DNA from: Bacteroidota bacterium | GTDB taxonomy: Bacteria; Bacteroidota; Ignavibacteria; UBA10030; UBA8401 | Direction: 5' to 3' | Length of the DNA stretch: 58,199 bases | Assembly: GCA_021796275.1 (NCBI GenBank) | Contig: JAJYOI010000007.1 | Span: forward strand, 1 to 58,199 | In this document: piece by piece, positions 42,977 through 54,900 of the stretch | How positions within the stretch are numbered: position 1 is the first letter of the stretch | Layout: every line of letters begins with the position of its first letter | Program-made: the position numbers and the translations under genes | Notes under the pieces: generated by a model | What the model was told of the DNA's origin: nothing | The model's database searches: none | The model's input: only the letters and a program-made list of their open reading frames with translations

Positions 42977-44302
42977 TCATCGAAGATGATATTTCAACGG
43001 ATTTGGGCGAAGGTGGCATTCTTCAGCGATGCGAAAATTGTTGATAAATCCGCTGTCGCGAAGCTGATACAGCCGCGGCACCAATTTGTCGCGCAGGTCT
43101 ATCGGCGTGATCGGATTGATGAAAATGCTTGTGCCGCCTTCAAATCCTGCCGGAACATTAACGCGCCATTTCAACAGAACATGCCACGGCATTTTATAGA
43201 TTGCATCGATCGGCGTGTAATACCATTCCTCGTTGCAGGAAATCTGGCTGCCCAACGCGGCGTGACACGCATGGACGAGATTGCTCATGCCGCGTAATTC
43301 ATCGTCGGAATGTTCGAACGGACGCGAGTGATAGGATTTCGAATAAATTTCAATCGTCGGAAAACGATGCCCGATGCCGACGAAGGCAATCGCGAAATCA
43401 TTTTCAGCAAAAACAAGATTGTATTGCGAAGCAAGATTGACGCCGAATTCATTGAAGATGTTTGGATCTTCCCGCAGCATTTTAATCTGCGTCTGCATCG
43501 CCGAACCCCACTCATCCAAACCGACAATCTGTTTGTGCAAATGGTCAACCGACGCACCGGCAGGATGAAGCCAGTTTTGAAATACGCTGATGTACCGAAT
43601 GTAACGATTCTGCTGCAGCATATCCTGCATCGAATCCAGCGCCAGCTTGAAATACTGGTAATGTTCTTCCTGTGTCAATTCTCCGGATGAAGCAAGCTGT
43701 GTATCGTGCGTCGCTCCTTTGATGAAATGCTTGTGCGCGATGATCAATTCATGGCAGCCGCCGAAGAACGCGTCAAGCATCTGTATTTTTTCAAACTGAG
43801 TCTTGCGGCGGATTTCCTGCTCGGATTTTCCCGACATTTTCATTTTGTAGCGGTACAGCGCGTTGATATGCTCTTCACCTTTCGGCGTCGCCACGTACGC
43901 ATCGCGCCATTCGATTGCTTCTTTCGTTAAACGATAATCATAATTCTTCTTCCAGTATTCAATGGTCACAATCTCAAACAGATTTCCAACGCGGCGGAAT
44001 TCAGCGACGGTTTCATAATACCGTTCGGCGGGAAGATGGCGAATATGTTCGTACCACGAATCGCGTTTGACAAGCCGCGCTTTCTCCGGAGGCGTTTCGA
44101 AATACCGCGTCTCACAAAAACTGCAGAAGTTTTCACGCTCGACCGCAGTAAACGGCTTTGATGATGAAGGAACCTCGTTGGAGATCGGCTTGCTGGCGCG
44201 CCCCGGAACAGCCCACACTTCCGTGCCGGTGAACGGATTGATCTGCTTCACCGTTCCATCAGGCATCACGTTATAATAAGAGTTGTAACTGTTTGTGAGC
44301 AT
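42977..44302 (-). CDS. DUF4921 protein, galactose-1-phosphate uridylyltransferase-like
   Basis: 441 residues from ATG 44302 (the track starts at GTG 44326). It has GalT-like features: an early 'CSFCETRYFETPPEK' with a CxxC pair (zinc site), 'HPAGASVDHLHKQIVGLD', comparable to the HIT-fold nucleotidyl transferase motif, and 'EEWYYTPIDAIYKMPWHVLL'. DUF4921 proteins are placed in the HIT superfamily and transfer nucleotides onto sugar phosphates or related groups; the exact reaction is unknown. It stands just downstream (90 nt) of a phosphohexomutase gene on the same strand, which fits sugar-phosphate or nucleotide-sugar metabolism. Confidence 0.8.
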   Translation of the reverse strand: MLTNSYNSYYNVMPDGTVKQINPFTGTEVWAVPGRASKPISNEVPSSSKPFTAVERENFCSFCETRYFETPPEKARLVKRDSWYEHIRHLPAERYYETVAEFRRVGNLFEIVTIEYWKKNYDYRLTKEAIEWRDAYVATPKGEEHINALYRYKMKMSGKSEQEIRRKTQFEKIQMLDAFFGGCHELIIAHKHFIKGATHDTQLASSGELTQEEHYQYFKLALDSMQDMLQQNRYIRYISVFQNWLHPAGASVDHLHKQIVGLDEWGSAMQTQIKMLREDPNIFNEFGVNLASQYNLVFAENDFAIAFVGIGHRFPTIEIYSKSYHSRPFEHSDDELRGMSNLVHACHAALGSQISCNEEWYYTPIDAIYKMPWHVLLKWRVNVPAGFEGGTSIFINPITPIDLRDKLVPRLYQLRDSGFINNFRIAEECHLRPNPLKYHLR

Positions 44303-44392
44303 GAGAAAGAAAAAACTGCACCACACTTTAACCGCAAAGGTGTAATGACGCGAAGATTCATAGCGCCATTGCGTCTCTGCGGTAAATTCTCC

Positions 44393-45793
44393 TTAAATCT
44401 TCGACGCCGCTTTCAACATTGCCTGCACTTTGTCAGGACTGCTGGCTTCCGCATAAAAACGAATCAACGGCTCGGTACCGGATGCGCGTACGAGAATCCA
44501 TCCGCCGTCAACAAAAAATTTAAATCCGTCGGTTGTATCAATGCGATGGACGGTGAACGCTCCGATCTTCTTCGGCTTTTTGCTGTAGTAACCGACAATC
44601 TTTTTCTTTTCCTGTTCTGTCACATGCGCATCAATTCTGCCGAAATGATATTCGCCGTACTCGTCAAACAATTCCTGCACAAGCTGGCTCAGTTTCATTC
44701 GCCGCACCGCCATAATTTCCGCAAGAAGAAATCCGACAAAGATGCCGTCGCGTTCCGGCAAATGTCCTTTCACGCCAAGTCCGCCGCTTTCTTCACCGGC
44801 GATGATAATGTCGCGCTCGACCATCAACCGGCAGAGATATTTGAAACCGACCGGTGTTTCATTCAACGTGATTCCGTACTTCGCGCACATCTTCGGAATA
44901 ATTTCGCTGACCGACAACGACTTCGCCACTTCTCCTTTGTAATGTTTTCGTTCAACAAGATATTTCAAAAGGATTGCAAAAATGCGGTGCGAGTCAACAA
45001 AATTTCCATTTTCATCAATTGCTCCGACACGGTCGGCATCACCATCGGTTGCAATGCCGATATCGTATCCGCCGGCACGGACTTCAACAGCAAGCTCTTC
45101 GAGATTCTGTGCAAGCGGTTCGGGATGTCCGCCGCCGAACGACGGATTAAGTGAGCTTCGAATTGTACCGACATTTGGTATGAGCATTTCAGGAACGCCC
45201 TGCCCTGCGCCGAACATTGCGTCGTACATAATCTTCACGCCGACGACTTTGATCAGATCGAATTCGATTTTTGTTTTGATGTCTTCAACATAAATGGAAG
45301 TAAGATCAACAAACTCGATGATTTTTTTCTTCACGAGATCATCAAACGGCTTCAGCTTCAACGGAAGCTCTTTCGCCTTCAGAATCGGGGCAAGCTGCTG
45401 TTCGACTTTCGCCACCATTTCGGGATGCGCCGGCCCGCCGAAATCTCCTTTGATTTTGAAGCCGTTGTATTTCGCCGGATTGTGGCTCGCGGTGATGACA
45501 ACGCCGCCGGCGGCATTCATCTTCACAATACCGAGCGACGTCATTGGCGTGGAAGAAATCTTATCCGCCAATTTCACTTTCACGCCTGCGCTCGCAATCA
45601 CCTGAGCGGCAGCGTGCGCAAATTCTTCCGAAAGAAACCGCGCGTCATAGCCGATGACGATTCCGTTTTTTATTTTTTTATGTTTTTTGAAATAGCGCGC
45701 AGTTGCCAGCGCGACTTTCTGAAGATTGGCAAACGTGAAATCTTCGGCAATTACGCCGCGCCATCCGTCTGTTCCGAATTTGATTGATGCCAT
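44393..45793 (-). CDS. Phosphoglucomutase/phosphomannomutase family protein
   Basis: 466 residues, four-domain alpha-D-phosphohexomutase. Active-site serine in 'VVITASHNPAKYNG', metal loop 'IATDGDADRVGAID', sugar loop 'GEESGGLG', and phosphate loop 'VRASGTEPLIRFYAEA'. All catalytic parts are present. It interconverts hexose 1- and 6-phosphates; which sugar cannot be read from sequence. The DUF4921 gene follows on the same strand. Confidence 0.95.
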   Translation of the reverse strand: MASIKFGTDGWRGVIAEDFTFANLQKVALATARYFKKHKKIKNGIVIGYDARFLSEEFAHAAAQVIASAGVKVKLADKISSTPMTSLGIVKMNAAGGVVITASHNPAKYNGFKIKGDFGGPAHPEMVAKVEQQLAPILKAKELPLKLKPFDDLVKKKIIEFVDLTSIYVEDIKTKIEFDLIKVVGVKIMYDAMFGAGQGVPEMLIPNVGTIRSSLNPSFGGGHPEPLAQNLEELAVEVRAGGYDIGIATDGDADRVGAIDENGNFVDSHRIFAILLKYLVERKHYKGEVAKSLSVSEIIPKMCAKYGITLNETPVGFKYLCRLMVERDIIIAGEESGGLGVKGHLPERDGIFVGFLLAEIMAVRRMKLSQLVQELFDEYGEYHFGRIDAHVTEQEKKKIVGYYSKKPKKIGAFTVHRIDTTDGFKFFVDGGWILVRASGTEPLIRFYAEASSPDKVQAMLKAASKI

Positions 45794-45840
45794 AATAATA
45801 GTTTTTGTTAATAAATAAAATCAGTAGTTGAACTATGCTG

Positions 45841-45879
45841 TAAAACGAGAAAAGTAAAACGTGAGACGATTGATTTGTA
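45841..45879. repeat. Left arm of palindrome around four-helix-bundle gene 2
   Basis: Repetitive AAAACGAGAAAAGTAAAACG followed by TGAGACG. Related in reverse complement to 46243-46300 (shared ACGTGAG and GAGACG words with shifted register). Confidence 0.55.
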
Positions 45880-46242
45880 TCATTCTTTTCTTCTCTGAAA
45901 TCGGATAAGTCCGCTTAACAATGAATCAACCGCGTCAATCTGCTGGAATACTTTGATGACAGCCTCAGCCGAGAGATACTTCAGCAATTTACACAACTCA
46001 AGTTGCGTATCTAATTCACTCAAAGATGCGCGTGCAATAATATAAAAATTAAGAGAATCCTTTTTTGTCTGTCGCGCTGCACCCTCAGCAATGTTTGAAG
46101 GAATTGAGACCGCCGATCTTCTCATTTGTGCAATCAATCCGAATCTTTCTTCGTCTGGGAAATGTTTTGTAATCTCGTAAACTGTTGCTACCAGCTTCAT
46201 TGCTTCTTGCCAAACATTCAAATTCTTATGAGATTTTATCAT
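45880..46242 (-). CDS. Four-helix bundle protein (23S rRNA IVP / avd-like), copy 2
   Basis: 120 residues. Signature: 'NVWQEAMKLVATVYEITKHF', then 'FGLIAQMRRSAVSIPSNIAE' and 'ARASLSELDTQLELCKLL'. It is the form with 'P.E.RFGL..Q.RRaavSi..NIAEG', the most common in FCB and CPR genomes, and differs markedly from copy 1. It lies between the phosphohexomutase gene and eno. Both flanks are low-complexity GTGAAA/ACGTGAGACG text that forms an imperfect inverted pair. No retroelement partners nearby. Function unknown. Confidence 0.92.
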   Translation of the reverse strand: MIKSHKNLNVWQEAMKLVATVYEITKHFPDEERFGLIAQMRRSAVSIPSNIAEGAARQTKKDSLNFYIIARASLSELDTQLELCKLLKYLSAEAVIKVFQQIDAVDSLLSGLIRFQRRKE

Positions 46243-46300
46243 CTCACGTCTCCCATTTCACATTTCACTGCACTCTCACAGCAAGTTTCACTTCTAGGAT
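46243..46300. repeat. Right arm of palindrome around four-helix-bundle gene 2
   Basis: TCTCACGTCTCCCATTTCAC and following CATTTCACTGCACTCTCAC text between the gene start and the eno stop; short imperfect direct repeats and partial inverse of the left arm. Confidence 0.55.
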
Positions 46301-47605
<1,305 letters not shown>

Positions 47606-47713
47606 TTAAGATGTGAAATAATGCTTTCGGTATAAAATGAGTGTTGAAATTTGCTCAAAATTTGGTTGAAATGCAATTTGAATGCCCGTCTTGTTCTCGC
47701 CCCGATTTTTCCC

Positions 47714-47722
47714 TACCTTTTG
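47714..47722 (+). promoter_or_regulatory. -7-type promoter box directly before the glycerate kinase gene
   Basis: TACCTTTTG, an FCB-type TAnnTTTG-like element with one extra T, ends 2 nt before ATG 47725. No ribosome site is visible, so the mRNA may be leaderless, as suspected for mutS. Confidence 0.45.
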
Positions 47723-47724
47723 TT

Positions 47725-48897
47725 ATGAAATTTCTCATTGCGCCAAACGCGCTGAAAGGCTCACTGACACCGATTGAAGCCGCAGAAAGCATTGCCGCCG
47801 CGCTGGAACAAATTTCTCACAACGATTTCACACTTTGCCCGATTGCCGACGGAGGAAACGGAACACTGGAGTGCCTTGTCCGCGCAACGAATGGAAAATT
47901 TTCCCTAGCTGCGGTAACCGGACCTTTGCAAACAAAAAAAGTTTCAGCACGGTGGGGAATTCTTGGCGATGGAAAAATTGAAAATGGCGCTACGGGCGAC
48001 ACCGCGGTTATCGAAATGGCAGAAGCGGCAGGTTTGTCCGCCTATGGCGGACTGAAGCCCAGCGAGTACGACGTGCTTCACGCAACAACGTTCGGCGTCG
48101 GTGAACTGATTATTGCCGCGCTTGATGCCGGATTCAGAAAAATTATTATCGGCATGGGGGGCAGCGCGACAAACGATGGCGGTACCGGATGCGCCCGCGC
48201 ATTAGGCGCGCGTTTTCTTGCTGAAAGCTCCGTTGGAGATGAGAACGGCAATGAACTCCCCGACGGCGGCATTCACCTTTCACGTCTCAAACACATTGAT
48301 TGTCGAAAACTCGATGAACGTTTGAAAGGATGTGAGATCACAGCACTTTCCGATGTAACAAATGTATTGTGCGGACCTGAGGGCGCTTCGTTCACATTTG
48401 CAAAACAAAAAGGCGCGAAAGAAAGTGAGCTTCAAATTCTTGATGATGCGCTTCGACATTATGCTTCTGTCCTTAAAAAAGATTTGAAGGAAGATGTTGC
48501 TTCTCTTCCCGGCAGCGGTGCAGCAGGCGGACTCGGCGCAGGATTAGTTGCATTTTGTAATGCAAATATCGTTTCCGGAATTGATTTTGTTCTCGACACG
48601 ATCCACTTTGATGAACTTCTTCAGCACTGCGATGCTGTAATTACCGCCGAAGGAACGATCGACGAACAGACATTATTCGGAAAAGGAATTGCCGGAATTG
48701 CTCTGCGCGCTGAGAAGTTTCACAAACCAATCCACGCATTCGCCGGAAGAATTAATGGCGATACGGAAAAGCTGAAAAGAAAATTACATCTCGCATCACT
48801 TCATCAAATCTCTCCCGACACAATGCCTCTTAATGAAGCAATGAAAAACGCAAGAACGCTGCTGGAGAACGAAATTAAAAAAACTTTTACTCCATGA
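47725..48897 (+). CDS. Glycerate kinase (GlxK/GarK family)
   Basis: 390 residues from ATG 47725, which gives the canonical start 'MKFLIAPNALKGSLTPIEAA'; the longer track ORF lacks homology at its front. Further family motifs: 'FTLCPIADGGNGTLECLV', 'TTFGVGELIIAALDAGFRKI', 'GMGGSATNDGGTGCARALGA', 'LPGSGAAGGLGAGLVAFC' and 'TAEGTIDEQTLFGKG'. Phosphorylates glycerate, commonly at C2 in this family. It is divergent from eno and overlaps the next gene, a secreted GH133 enzyme, by 4 nt (ATGA), so it opens a plus-strand operon. Confidence 0.95.
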   Translation: MKFLIAPNALKGSLTPIEAAESIAAALEQISHNDFTLCPIADGGNGTLECLVRATNGKFSLAAVTGPLQTKKVSARWGILGDGKIENGATGDTAVIEMAEAAGLSAYGGLKPSEYDVLHATTFGVGELIIAALDAGFRKIIIGMGGSATNDGGTGCARALGARFLAESSVGDENGNELPDGGIHLSRLKHIDCRKLDERLKGCEITALSDVTNVLCGPEGASFTFAKQKGAKESELQILDDALRHYASVLKKDLKEDVASLPGSGAAGGLGAGLVAFCNANIVSGIDFVLDTIHFDELLQHCDAVITAEGTIDEQTLFGKGIAGIALRAEKFHKPIHAFAGRINGDTEKLKRKLHLASLHQISPDTMPLNEAMKNARTLLENEIKKTFTP

Positions 48898-51800
48898 AAA
48901 AAATTCTTCTCGTCCTATTTATCTTTTCGTTTACGACGCACGCACAGACGGCTGACGGATCGTTCATTGATCAGCTTGGTATTCATGTTGCCGGACAAGG
49001 GCGATTGTTCGCTTATTCCAACAAGCAAGCCGGAACTTTCTACGGCGAAGTGAACGCGCAAAATAATCCAGGCTGGCGCGGCTGGTACATCAACGCGGAA
49101 AATCTTCTTCGCGATTATGAACTTCGAATCGGCGGCAAACTTCTCGACCGCACACAGGCAACAACAATCGTCTTCCCGCACAAACTCGTCCGCACATATC
49201 CGAACGGCATCGAAGAAACATTCACATTACTCGACAGCATCAACGCATTTGTTGTTTCAGTGAAGCTTCCCGGCGCACTGAGCGCGCCTGTCGCGCTCTC
49301 ACTTTTCCACGCAACCGACACAATTTCAACTGCGCTAGAGTCGCATCAGCCTCAGGCTGAATTCAACCAAAGCGGATTTTCCTTTGTGTCGTTCAAAGTT
49401 CAAAACAGTTCGATTCCATCCTGGATTGCAGAATCGTCGCAGCAAAACGGAACGGAAATTGTTTTCGCCGTTGCCGCATCATCGTCGCAGGAAAAAGCAA
49501 AGGAATTATGCGCGTTCGTTTTGAAAAAAAGCGACAATCTTATAGCAGCGCGCAAAGCACGAATGGAGTCTCTCCTTCGCCGTTCATTCACTCAGACCGG
49601 AAATTCCGACTTTAACAAAGCGCTGGCGTGGGCAAAACTTTCGATGGATGCACTTATTATGAACCAGGCGCAATCCGGAATTCCGACGAAAGGTATTTTT
49701 GCCGGACTGCCGTGGTTCAATAATTACTGGGGCCGCGATACATTCATTTCGCTTCCGGGCGCGACCTACGTCACCGGCAACTTCGGCGATGCGCGGAACA
49801 TTTTGCTTTCGTTCGCACGGTTTCAGGAAAAAGATTCGACGAATACAAATTACGGCAGAATTCCGAACATCATCAATCCGACGTCGCTCGCATACAACAC
49901 CGCTGACGGCACACCTCGTTTTGTGATCGAGCTTGCAAATTACGTCCGCTATTCCGGCGACACGGCAATTTTCCGCACGTTGTGGCCCGTTGTAAGACTT
50001 TCCATCGAAGGAACGTTAAAGTATCACGCTGATTCACTTTTCTTTCTCACTCACGGCGATGCTGAAACGTGGATGGACGCCGTCGGTCCGAACGGCCCGT
50101 GGTCACCGCGCGGAAACCGTGCGTGTGATATTCAGGCGTTGTGGCTTGAGCAGCTTCTGAGCGGTGCGACCATCGCGCAATTTCTCCGGTATGATGAAGA
50201 AGCAGTGCAATGGAAAAAAATTGCAGCGGTACTAGAAAAAAACTTCGATAAATATTTTATTGATAAAAAAAGCGGACTTGTGTATGATCATCTCAAAGCG
50301 GATGGAACTCCTTCCGCAGAAATGCGTCCGAATCAATTGTTCTGCCTCGACCTGTTAAAATCCGAAGATGCACGGCAGCGAATGATTGACAGCGTGACGG
50401 AAAATCTCATCTATCCGTACGGCGTTTCAACGCTTGCGCAAACAGATCCGAATTTTCATCCGTTTCATCATTACGAACCAATTTATGTCCAGGATGCGGC
50501 GTATCACAACGGCATCGTGTGGACGTGGCTGAATGGGCGGGCAATTCATGCGCTGGCGCGAAACGATCTTCAGGAAGTGATTTATCCTGTCACACAAAAT
50601 ATGATGCATCAGATTTTAGGCCGCGGCTGTGTCGGAACATTATCAGAACTGCTCGATGCGTATCCGCGCAAAGATGAAAGCGAGCCGCGGCTTTCGGGCG
50701 CGTTCTCGCAAGCGTGGAGCCTTGCAGAATTCATTCGCAGCACGTATCAGGATTATTTCGGCGTGAGCGTGGATGCACTTGATAAGCGGATCCGCATCAA
50801 TCCGAAATTGCCGAAAAAACTCGGCGGCACCGTCGCATTCACATTTTATGCCGGAGCGGCACGCATCAGCGCGCGATATGAAATCAACGACGACACTGTT
50901 CACGTGACGTTACAATCAGACAGTACGCTGACAGAAGAATATGCCGTGAATTATCTGTGGGTATACGGTAACGGCGATGCCGTTCTTTCCGATGCAATTC
51001 TGTCGCCTCAGACCACGCTTGAGATTATTCACTCAAAACAGAAACTCCTCATCACCGAAAATGGAAAAACAATTACCGAAGATTCTTTTGCAGACTCAGA
51101 AAATACCGGCCCTGCATGGTATCTCAAAGGATTTTCAGAAAAAAATAATTTCGCCGGCATTCATCCCCAAGAAGGCATTCGACTTGCCTCGCCGATTTCA
51201 GGACTCGACATTCCAACTCTCCACGGTCCGTCGTACGAAATGCTGAATCTTGATCAGGTAAAACATGACAATCCGAATGCAAAAATTTTATTTGATGAGG
51301 CAGATTTTACCGGCGACGACAAAGGAATTTCCGGAACGTACATCTATCCGACAAACGCGAATTTCAAACCGGGAATTTTTGATCTTACGCATGCAACTGT
51401 TCGTTACGATTCCGCATACGCGTACTTCGCACTTCAGTTCAAAAATCTTTCAAACCCCGGCTGGCATCCGGAATACGGGTTTCAGCTTACGCTTGCGGCA
51501 ATTGCTCTCAATATTGGAAACGACAGCAGCTCGGTACTTGTCGGCGAAAATTCGCATTATACGCTAGATGATCGCCATAGATTTCAGCGTCTGATTACGG
51601 TTGGCGGCGGAATTTGCATCACTGACGAATACCAAAAAACCCTCTGCCAATATCTTCCGCAGCCCGCGGATGTACGCAATCCGCTCGGAAATGCAGAACG
51701 AAAGTCGGTTGAGTTTAGCATTCCGCTTAAGTATCTTGGAATACCTTCCTTTCGCTGGAAGATAACAATTCTCGTCGGCGGGCAGGACGACCACGGCGGT

Positions 51801-51917
51801 GCGGGCGTGGGTGAATTCCGATCTGTAGAAGAACGTGCCGGCGAGTGGAATGGCGGCGGAAAACAGAATCCAAGCGATTCTAACATCTATGATTTGATGG
51901 TTTTGGAAAAACGATAA
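48894..51917 (+). CDS. Exported GH133 amylo-alpha-1,6-glucosidase with glucodextranase-like C-terminal domain
   Basis: 1007 residues with signal peptide 'MKKILLVLFIFSFTTHAQ'. Residues ~20-230 form a beta-sandwich of the debranching enzyme N-terminal type; ~240-640 is an (alpha/alpha)6 GDE_C barrel: 'GIFAGLPWFNNYWGRDTFIS', 'GRIPNIINPTSLAYNTADGT', 'HGDAETWMDAVG', 'IYVQDAAYHNGIVWTWLNGR'. Residues ~740-1007 resemble the glucodextranase C-terminal (DOMON-like) module: 'DEADFTGDDKGISGTYIYPT'. It should release alpha-1,6-linked glucose from glycogen or dextrin-like material outside the cytoplasm. Most bacterial debranching enzymes are cytosolic, so the export signal is noteworthy. Operon with glycerate kinase and a hybrid kinase. 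Confidence 0.87.
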   Translation: MKKILLVLFIFSFTTHAQTADGSFIDQLGIHVAGQGRLFAYSNKQAGTFYGEVNAQNNPGWRGWYINAENLLRDYELRIGGKLLDRTQATTIVFPHKLVRTYPNGIEETFTLLDSINAFVVSVKLPGALSAPVALSLFHATDTISTALESHQPQAEFNQSGFSFVSFKVQNSSIPSWIAESSQQNGTEIVFAVAASSSQEKAKELCAFVLKKSDNLIAARKARMESLLRRSFTQTGNSDFNKALAWAKLSMDALIMNQAQSGIPTKGIFAGLPWFNNYWGRDTFISLPGATYVTGNFGDARNILLSFARFQEKDSTNTNYGRIPNIINPTSLAYNTADGTPRFVIELANYVRYSGDTAIFRTLWPVVRLSIEGTLKYHADSLFFLTHGDAETWMDAVGPNGPWSPRGNRACDIQALWLEQLLSGATIAQFLRYDEEAVQWKKIAAVLEKNFDKYFIDKKSGLVYDHLKADGTPSAEMRPNQLFCLDLLKSEDARQRMIDSVTENLIYPYGVSTLAQTDPNFHPFHHYEPIYVQDAAYHNGIVWTWLNGRAIHALARNDLQEVIYPVTQNMMHQILGRGCVGTLSELLDAYPRKDESEPRLSGAFSQAWSLAEFIRSTYQDYFGVSVDALDKRIRINPKLPKKLGGTVAFTFYAGAARISARYEINDDTVHVTLQSDSTLTEEYAVNYLWVYGNGDAVLSDAILSPQTTLEIIHSKQKLLITENGKTITEDSFADSENTGPAWYLKGFSEKNNFAGIHPQEGIRLASPISGLDIPTLHGPSYEMLNLDQVKHDNPNAKILFDEADFTGDDKGISGTYIYPTNANFKPGIFDLTHATVRYDSAYAYFALQFKNLSNPGWHPEYGFQLTLAAIALNIGNDSSSVLVGENSHYTLDDRHRFQRLITVGGGICITDEYQKTLCQYLPQPADVRNPLGNAERKSVEFSIPLKYLGIPSFRWKITILVGGQDDHGGAGVGEFRSVEERAGEWNGGGKQNPSDSNIYDLMVLEKR

Positions 51918-51925
51918 GTAGTTTT

Positions 51926-54900
51926 ATGGAAACTGCCGGTATTCTTCGTCTCGCTTTTCTTGTCCTTGCAAGTATTGTTTTTCTTGTTCTTGTACGGCAC
52001 GTTAAAGCCGCCAGTCCGGTCAAAGGCCTGACCGCTATCGCTATCGGATTAGTACTGATCTTTCTCAACATCCTTGTCGGCTCGCTGTTCCACAGCGATT
52101 TGATCTCGGAGCAAGTAGAAATGACGTGGCTGATCCCGATCGGCTTCGTGACGGGATACATCGGACAGACATTAGGGCTTCTCCTCTTTCTCTACGGTGT
52201 GTATTATCTCATTGTCTCGATGGCTCCTCTTGTTTCCGAACACTATTCAAGTCTTGTTGAGCGGTCCATTGTCGGTGTGTATCTGATTCAGGACGGAGCT
52301 TTCAAATTTGTCAATCAGCGCTTTGCTGAGACCTTCGGTTATGAACGAAGTGAATTGATTGGCAAGCCGTTCGCTGACCTCGTTGCGCCGGAGTCACGGG
52401 ATCTGGTAACACAAAATATTCAGCGGAGGATTCATGGTGAAGTTGAATCGCTTCACTATGAATTCACCGGAATAAAGAAGAACGGCGAACGCTTGATGAT
52501 AGAAGTGTACGGCAACAGAACAACGTACGAAAAACGTTCTGCGGTTCACGGAACACTGCTCGACATTACTGAACGTCAGTCGGCGTTTGAAAACCTGAAA
52601 GCATCGAACAAGCTGATTACGGAAATTCTTGGAAGCACAAACGACGCGTTCTTCTCTCTTGATCAGCAGTGGAATTTTACCTATATCAATGCGGGCGCCG
52701 AAACTTTTCTTCCAAAACTCGGGCGGCGGCGTGACGACCTGCTGAATAAGAATATCTGGACAGAATTTCACATCCCGCCTGATTTGCCGATCTACAAAGA
52801 ATTGCACCGCTCCTTAAACGAGCAGACAGTTGTGGAGTTCGTTCAAAATGCCGATCAATTGAATACGTGGTTTGAAGTCCGCGCTTTTCCAACAATCAAT
52901 GGCCTGACGATCCATGTCCGCGATATTACCGAACGAATGCGGGCGGAACGGCTTCAGTCGGCGATGTATAGAATCTCTGAACTGACAAATTCCGACGTTG
53001 AGCTGACGGAATGCTTTTCAGTGATTCATCGCATCATCGGTGAATTGATGAACGCACAAAATTTCTATATCGCATTGTATGACGAGTCAACACATATCGT
53101 CAGCTTTCCATATTTTGTAGACGAAGTAGATGAGGCGCCGGAACCGCAGCCATTCAGAAAGGGGCTGACCGAATATGTGCTTCGTACCGGGCAGCCGCTT
53201 CTTGCGCCGCCCGACAAATTCGACGAGCTGGTTGCACACGGTGAAGTAGAATCCATCGGCGCACCATCTGTCGATTGGCTCGGCGTGCCGTTAAAAACCG
53301 GTGACACCACATTCGGAGTTATTTGTGTGCAGAGTTATTCCAAACAGTACCGGTACGGCGAAAAAGAAAAAGAGATTCTGACGTTCATTTCGCAGCACAT
53401 TGCGCGGTTCATCCAGCAAAAATCCGACGAAGAGCGGTTCCACGCTATTTGGGAAAACTCCGCTGCCGGCATGCGCCTGACGGACACAGATGGAATGATC
53501 GTGATGGTGAACCCCGCGTTCAGTGCAATGGTAAAACTTCCTGTAGAAAAACTTGTCGGACAAAAATTTTATTGTACGTATCTGCCGTCGCGTGCAGCGG
53601 AAAGCGAAGCCGATTATCGCAGACATTTTGAAACGGAAACTGTCCTTCCGCATCTTTCCGGAGAAATTTCTCTCTGGAATGGCGATGTTTTTCCGGTGGA
53701 AATACGAAACTCGTTCATCCGCTACGGCGCGAACAAGAAAATGCTGCTGACAATTTTTCAGGATGTCACCGAGCGGAAAAAACTCGAAGAACAGTTGCTC
53801 CATGCGCAAAAAATGGAATCCATCGGGACGCTGGCAGGCGGCATCGCACATGATTTCAACAATGTCCTCTCGATGGTGCTGAGCGCCGCTGAAGTAATGA
53901 AATTGAAAGCCGGCGACCCGACCCAGGTGAAGCATTACGCCGATATTGTTTCGCGCGCGGCGGAGCGCGGAGCCGGAATTGCCAAACAGCTTCTGCTGTT
54001 CGCGCGTTCGGAAAAAGCTTCGATGAAACCGCTCCATTTTTCTGAAATAATTTCTGAAGTGGACAAACTGCTCCAGCATTCCATTTCAAAATCGATTTCG
54101 ATTAAAACAGAAATTCACACCACCGCAGATCTGATCATGGGCGATGCCGACCAGCTTCATCAGGCTGTGCTCAACCTTGCGCTCAATGCACGCGATGCCG
54201 TAGCGGATCTTCCTTCGCAAGGAGAAATCCGCTTAACCGTCAACGAAGTGTCGAGCGCGGAAATTCAAAAATACGCCCCGGAAAGCAGAGACGGGAACTA
54301 TGTTGCAGTCAGTGTTTCCGACAACGGAATAGGCATTGATGAAACACATTTGCAGCGAATTTTCGAGCCGTTTTTTTCTACCAAAGAACGCGGCAAAGGA
54401 ACCGGGCTGGGGCTTTCAATTGTCCACGGCATTGTAAAATCGCACGAAGGGTTTGTTCGGGTGCAGAGCGTCAAAGAAAAAGGAACGACCTTCACAATTT
54501 TCATCCCGGCTTTTCAGGAACACACCGCCGGTGTACCGTCATCGCCGGCACAAGTGCCGGCAGCCACTTCGCACGACTTCAAGCGCACACCGACAATCAT
54601 GGTAGTTGATGATGAAGAAATGCTGCGAAGCATGCTCGCGGAAATTCTTCAAATCGAAGGATGGAATGTCATCACCGCCGTTGATGGTGTGGACGCCGTC
54701 GAACAATACCGGCTGCAGTGGAAAGATGTTGATCTTGTGATTTCCGATTTAGGCATGCCGCGCATGGGCGGCGAAGAAGCATTTGAAGAAATGAAACGCA
54801 TCAATCCTGCCGCAAAAATAATTTTCGCCACCGGTTTCGTCAACGACGATGCGAAAAAAGACATGCAGCGAAAAGGCGTGAAGGGAATTGTCAATAAGCC

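Noticed and set aside
53291-54079. 262-codon minus-strand ORF
   Set aside because: Antisense shadow of the histidine kinase gene; no motif or ribosome site.
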